A DNA stretch of 16,792 nt from Lentisphaeria bacterium. Its GTDB lineage: Bacteria; Verrucomicrobiota; Lentisphaeria; Victivallales; UBA1829. Shown here in pieces: positions 13,797 to 16,792 of the stretch (the stretch's first letter is position 1; each line of letters begins with the position of its first letter). Location of the stretch: NCBI GenBank assembly GCA_003526375.1, contig DPDG01000088.1, positions 428 to 17,219 of the forward strand, read 5' to 3'. A program made the translations under genes and the position numbers. Below the pieces are notes generated by a model that saw only the letters and a program-made list of their open reading frames with translations, was not told where the DNA came from and did not search any database.

Positions 13797-16699
13797 AGAC
13801 AATCGTAAAATCACTGTTATCCGGGCTGCTCCTGCCTGTTTACGCACAGACAGCACTGCAGCCGGAACTTCTGCTTCTGGAGGATGGTAAAAAGATCAGT
13901 ATTACTGCTCAGGCTCCGGAAGGATATGAAGCACTGGATCTGAGCTGGGATTTCAGAATCACAACAGAAACAGGTACAGACAGCGGAACTCTGCCCCGGA
14001 TAAAATGCAATAACCGTATCCTGAAGCACACAGCAGCTTTACCGGAACTTCCGGAAAGAACAAGATTTGTCCTGCATGCAGCACTGATTGACCAGAAAGG
14101 AAATACAGCGGCACATGGGCAGGTGAAATTTGCGACTCCGCCCCAACCTCTCTGGCGCAATTTCAAAGAAGGAATTCCGGACGGGACAGTTCCTGCCCCG
14201 TGGATCCCGGTCAAACTGGAAAAACGCCAGGTAACAGTATGGGGACGTCGTTACGTGTTCGGAAATTCTCCCCTGCCAAGCCAGATCTATTCACAGGGAT
14301 TCAAACTACTGGCTTCCCCTATGAAAGTCATCCTTTCACCTGCTCCACGTTCCTGGGAGCTGATCTCGGCAGTCAGAAAAGATGACACCTGCGTGGAATT
14401 TCAGTGGAAAGGCAGCAGGGAACAAATACATTACAAAGCTGTTACGCAGATCTATTTTGACGGTGTAATCCGTCTGGATGTCACCATTCCCGGCAGTCAG
14501 AAGGTCTCCAGATTCGCTCTTGAGATGCCATGCCGCAATGATCTGCTTTCTTACGTGCATCGCGGCCCCTGGCAATTCGGAGGACTCAAGACCGGTTATC
14601 CTGTTCCGGAAAAAAAGGAAAACTATTCCATCAGGAATGTCTTTTACCTTCAGAATGAGGAAGTCGGTCTCTGCTGGTTTGACGGTATGAAATTCGATTG
14701 GAAACTGAATCGTCCGGGACATGCCCTGGAGCTGATCCCCGGCAGTAAGCGCAATACACTGCGCATCAACTATATTGATGCTCCGGGAGAATATGAACAG
14801 GACCGGGTCTTTACAGCCGGTTTCCAAGCTCTGCCGGTACGCCCGATGCCGGCTCTGTGTCCGCAAATGCAGATGTCTTATTCGGTGGTGTACCGGGATG
14901 AAGATCCCGCAGTACGTCCAGCCTGGTATTCCCCGCTGGAATATCAGGCGGAAGGCAACTTCAATCCGGCACAGGGAAGTATAGAAATGTTCGTCAAACC
15001 TGCCGGCAAAGGAAAAATGCGGAGAGAAACATTTTTCCAGACTACGCATGGACGCTATTATATCCTGAATTTCGGTTATGATTCCAATGACGGGGTATTC
15101 TTTCAGATTTATGAATTCGGCCAGAATAAGATCAATCTGAACACAAAACGCCATATCCCGGCAGATCAATGGTCCCATGTGGCAGTCACATGGGGAGATG
15201 CAACACGCATCTACGTCAATGGGGAATGTGCGGCGGAACAGAAAAGAAAAGGATCTACTGCCGTAATGCCGGTACTGCTGCATGCCGGCGGCAGAAGATT
15301 TGCTGTTGATTCCCTGCGGATCAGCAGCACACCGCGTTCCGTTTTCCATCCTGGCGCTCCTGCTGTTGCCGATGAACAGACTCTGCTGCTTGATCATTTT
15401 GAAAAAACCGGTTATGTCAACGGCCGCAGAGCTGTCATTCCGGAGAAGATCTCCAAAGATGCCGAGGCTGGATATTTTAATCCGGACGGAAACTGCTGTC
15501 CCGGTTTCCGGGGACAGGGGCTGGCTCCGTGGAATGCCCCCCGTCGCAGTATGATTGAGGGGTATGCACTGCTCGGAGCCAAAGCACTGATGTTTCATGC
15601 AAGTCAATATACAGACGAAGCATGTGCCGGGATGTATATCAGCAATCCGGCAGCTTTCAAAAAAACCGTAAAAGCAATCCATGACAGCGGAATGAAAGCT
15701 TTAGTATATGTAAATAATTCTCTTTCCAACAAAGACCGTCTCTGGGATACACACAGGGAAGACTGGCTGATTACACCGAAAGGATACCCTTTCACTTCGG
15801 CAGAACATCCCGGCGACAAAGCTTATCAGGCATGTCCGCGCAGTGAATATATTGATTACTTTTTCTGGCGTTTAGTCGAAAATATGGATCAATATCAGAT
15901 TGATGGCGCTTTTCTTGACGGACGCATGTATGCCACTTGCGATAACGCAAAACACGGATGTGGAGTGGTAAACTTCGAAGGGAAAAGAGTCGCGGGGCGG
16001 GATGTCTGGGACGGACGTCTGAAAGCATGGCGTTTCTACAATCTTCTGCAGGCGCGCAAGGGTTACGGGGAACAGCATAAGTCAAGTCTGTGGGATGCCC
16101 CGACCTGTTTCTTTTGGCACGGAATATGGGAAGGTGAACAGTTTATGAATCTCAAAGCGGATGGCAGGAAAAAACTTGATATTCTGCCTCTGGAAGGATT
16201 CCGGATGCTGTTGAACGGATTCCCCTACGGGTTGCCGACACGGTTCGCTTCTTATGTGGAACAGCCTTTCAGCGCCGTGGAAAACTGTACCTATGCATTT
16301 GTCCACGGGACAACCTGGACACAGACATACCGCATCAATGAAATGCAGGTGATTTCACCTTACTGGAAAGCATTGGAACAGTTCGGAGCCAGCAATCAGC
16401 ATTTCCTGCCATATTGGTCAGCTACACCGCCGGCATTGCAAACACCGGATGAACTTCTCAAGGTTTCTGCTTATGTAAACAAGGGAAAAGTCCTGCTGAT
16501 TGCAGCAAATTTCAATGAGGAGCATGACGGGATTACCGGTGATATACAGGTGGATCTGGAAACACTGGGATTGAAAAACATCCAGATTAAAGATGCTTTT
16601 TCCAAAGAGAACATTGAAGTCCTGAATGGTGATTCATTCAGGGTCAATATAAAAAGTTTCAGGCAGGCATGGTTTGTCATTGAAGAAAAAAAATTGTAA
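13793..16699 (+). CDS. Second secreted glycoside-hydrolase-like protein, paralogue without CBM9-like domain
   Basis: This 968-residue protein has a signal peptide (MKTIVKSLLSGLLLPVYAQ) and repeats the domain order of the preceding protein except for the CBM9-like module. A GH123/DUF6067-like beta-sandwich starts near 134 (APWIPVKLEKRQVTVW, EVGLCWFDGMKFDW). A LamG-like domain covers about 358-510 (PADQWSHVAVTWGD). A TIM-barrel-like region runs from about 586 to 905, and a C-terminal beta domain finishes the chain. The candidate active-site residues are kept: DGAFLDG (Asp704, Asp709) and WEGEQF (Glu780, Glu782). Over roughly 145 aligned barrel residues the two proteins are about two-thirds identical, counted by eye, so they arose by duplication. 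The ATGA overlap with the previous stop, and GAAGGTGA at 13782-13789 inside that gene, suggest translational coupling. A related but different linkage or a partner role is plausible. Confidence 0.85.
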   Translation: MKTIVKSLLSGLLLPVYAQTALQPELLLLEDGKKISITAQAPEGYEALDLSWDFRITTETGTDSGTLPRIKCNNRILKHTAALPELPERTRFVLHAALIDQKGNTAAHGQVKFATPPQPLWRNFKEGIPDGTVPAPWIPVKLEKRQVTVWGRRYVFGNSPLPSQIYSQGFKLLASPMKVILSPAPRSWELISAVRKDDTCVEFQWKGSREQIHYKAVTQIYFDGVIRLDVTIPGSQKVSRFALEMPCRNDLLSYVHRGPWQFGGLKTGYPVPEKKENYSIRNVFYLQNEEVGLCWFDGMKFDWKLNRPGHALELIPGSKRNTLRINYIDAPGEYEQDRVFTAGFQALPVRPMPALCPQMQMSYSVVYRDEDPAVRPAWYSPLEYQAEGNFNPAQGSIEMFVKPAGKGKMRRETFFQTTHGRYYILNFGYDSNDGVFFQIYEFGQNKINLNTKRHIPADQWSHVAVTWGDATRIYVNGECAAEQKRKGSTAVMPVLLHAGGRRFAVDSLRISSTPRSVFHPGAPAVADEQTLLLDHFEKTGYVNGRRAVIPEKISKDAEAGYFNPDGNCCPGFRGQGLAPWNAPRRSMIEGYALLGAKALMFHASQYTDEACAGMYISNPAAFKKTVKAIHDSGMKALVYVNNSLSNKDRLWDTHREDWLITPKGYPFTSAEHPGDKAYQACPRSEYIDYFFWRLVENMDQYQIDGAFLDGRMYATCDNAKHGCGVVNFEGKRVAGRDVWDGRLKAWRFYNLLQARKGYGEQHKSSLWDAPTCFFWHGIWEGEQFMNLKADGRKKLDILPLEGFRMLLNGFPYGLPTRFASYVEQPFSAVENCTYAFVHGTTWTQTYRINEMQVISPYWKALEQFGASNQHFLPYWSATPPALQTPDELLKVSAYVNKGKVLLIAANFNEEHDGITGDIQVDLETLGLKNIQIKDAFSKENIEVLNGDSFRVNIKSFRQAWFVIEEKKL

Positions 16700-16730
16700 A
16701 ACCACAATCAGGAGAACCTGTTAAGCCCAT

Positions 16731-16792
16731 ATGCGTCAACATTTCTCAATCGAACAGCCTACAATGAGAAATCCAGTCCTTTCTGAATCAGC
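16731..16792 (+). CDS. Possible start of a further gene, cut by the window edge
   Basis: An ATG at 16731 opens a frame of 20 codons plus two bases that runs off the window (MRQHFSIEQPTMRNPVLSES). AGGAG occurs near 16710, but its spacing to this ATG is long. An in-frame ATG at 16764 is another option. I do not recognise the peptide. The 31-base gap after the preceding gene would suit the same operon, but this may not be a gene. Confidence 0.2.
   Translation, partial: MRQHFSIEQPTMRNPVLSES

Noticed and set aside
14336..15682. Open frame of 448 codons on the minus strand inside the second hydrolase-like gene
   Set aside because: The plus strand encodes conserved LamG-like and barrel sequence shared with the paralogue; the minus frame has no recognisable domain.
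16693..16708. ATTGT/ACAAT inverted repeat over the stop codon of the last gene
   Set aside because: The AT-rich 5-bp stem with no T-run is too weak for a terminator and too short for an operator.
1..16792. tRNA, rRNA, CRISPR arrays, insertion sequences, phage or toxin-antitoxin genes
   Set aside because: Reading both strands gave no cloverleaf-like sequences, regularly spaced repeats, transposase or integrase motifs, or small paired toxin genes.

Overview
The window looks like part of a chromosome from the Lentisphaerota/Planctomycetota side of the PVC group, most likely a Victivallis-like Lentisphaerota. This rests on gene content alone: a DUF1549/DUF1553 protein next to a Tat-exported DUF1501 protein and a PPC-domain protein, a prepilin-like protein with an H-X9-DG motif, a LacI-type regulator, a Gfo/Idh/MocA oxidoreductase and very large secreted glycoside-hydrolase-like proteins. 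All eight confident genes are on the + strand. I see no RNA genes, CRISPR, insertion sequences or phage genes.

Region A (1-373) is a T-rich leader with no convincing gene. It holds a plausible sigma70 promoter and a short palindrome.

Region B (374-6531) is a tightly packed four-gene operon: a short DUF1549/DUF1553 protein, a DUF1501 protein with a twin-arginine signal, a secreted protein with two PPC domains, and a protein with Rid/chorismatase-like features. Gene junctions are 10 bp, a 4-bp overlap and a 1-bp overlap, so the four are probably translationally coupled. Three products are exported and the fourth has no export signal. The DUF1549 protein lacks the CxxCHxHP motif usual in its family.

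Region C (6532-7717) is a regulator unit. A consensus promoter (TTGACA, 17 bp, TATAAT) is followed by a near-palindrome GTGAAACGATTCAC with a central CG, as expected for a LacI-family operator, and then by the lacI-type gene. The layout implies autorepression.

Region D (7902-16699) is a putative glycan-utilisation operon: prepilin-like protein, Gfo/Idh/MocA oxidoreductase, and two paralogous secreted proteins of 1292 and 968 residues. Each of the two combines a beta-sandwich, a LamG-like domain and a TIM-barrel-like region. They overlap by 4 bp and are about two-thirds identical around the presumed active site (counted by eye). Only the first carries an N-terminal CBM9-like domain. A reasonable model is that the regulator senses a glycan product, the two large proteins act on the glycan outside the cytoplasm, the pilin-like protein has a surface or envelope role, and the oxidoreductase processes a released sugar. 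The substrate cannot be read from the sequence. The last 93 bases hold at most the start of another gene.
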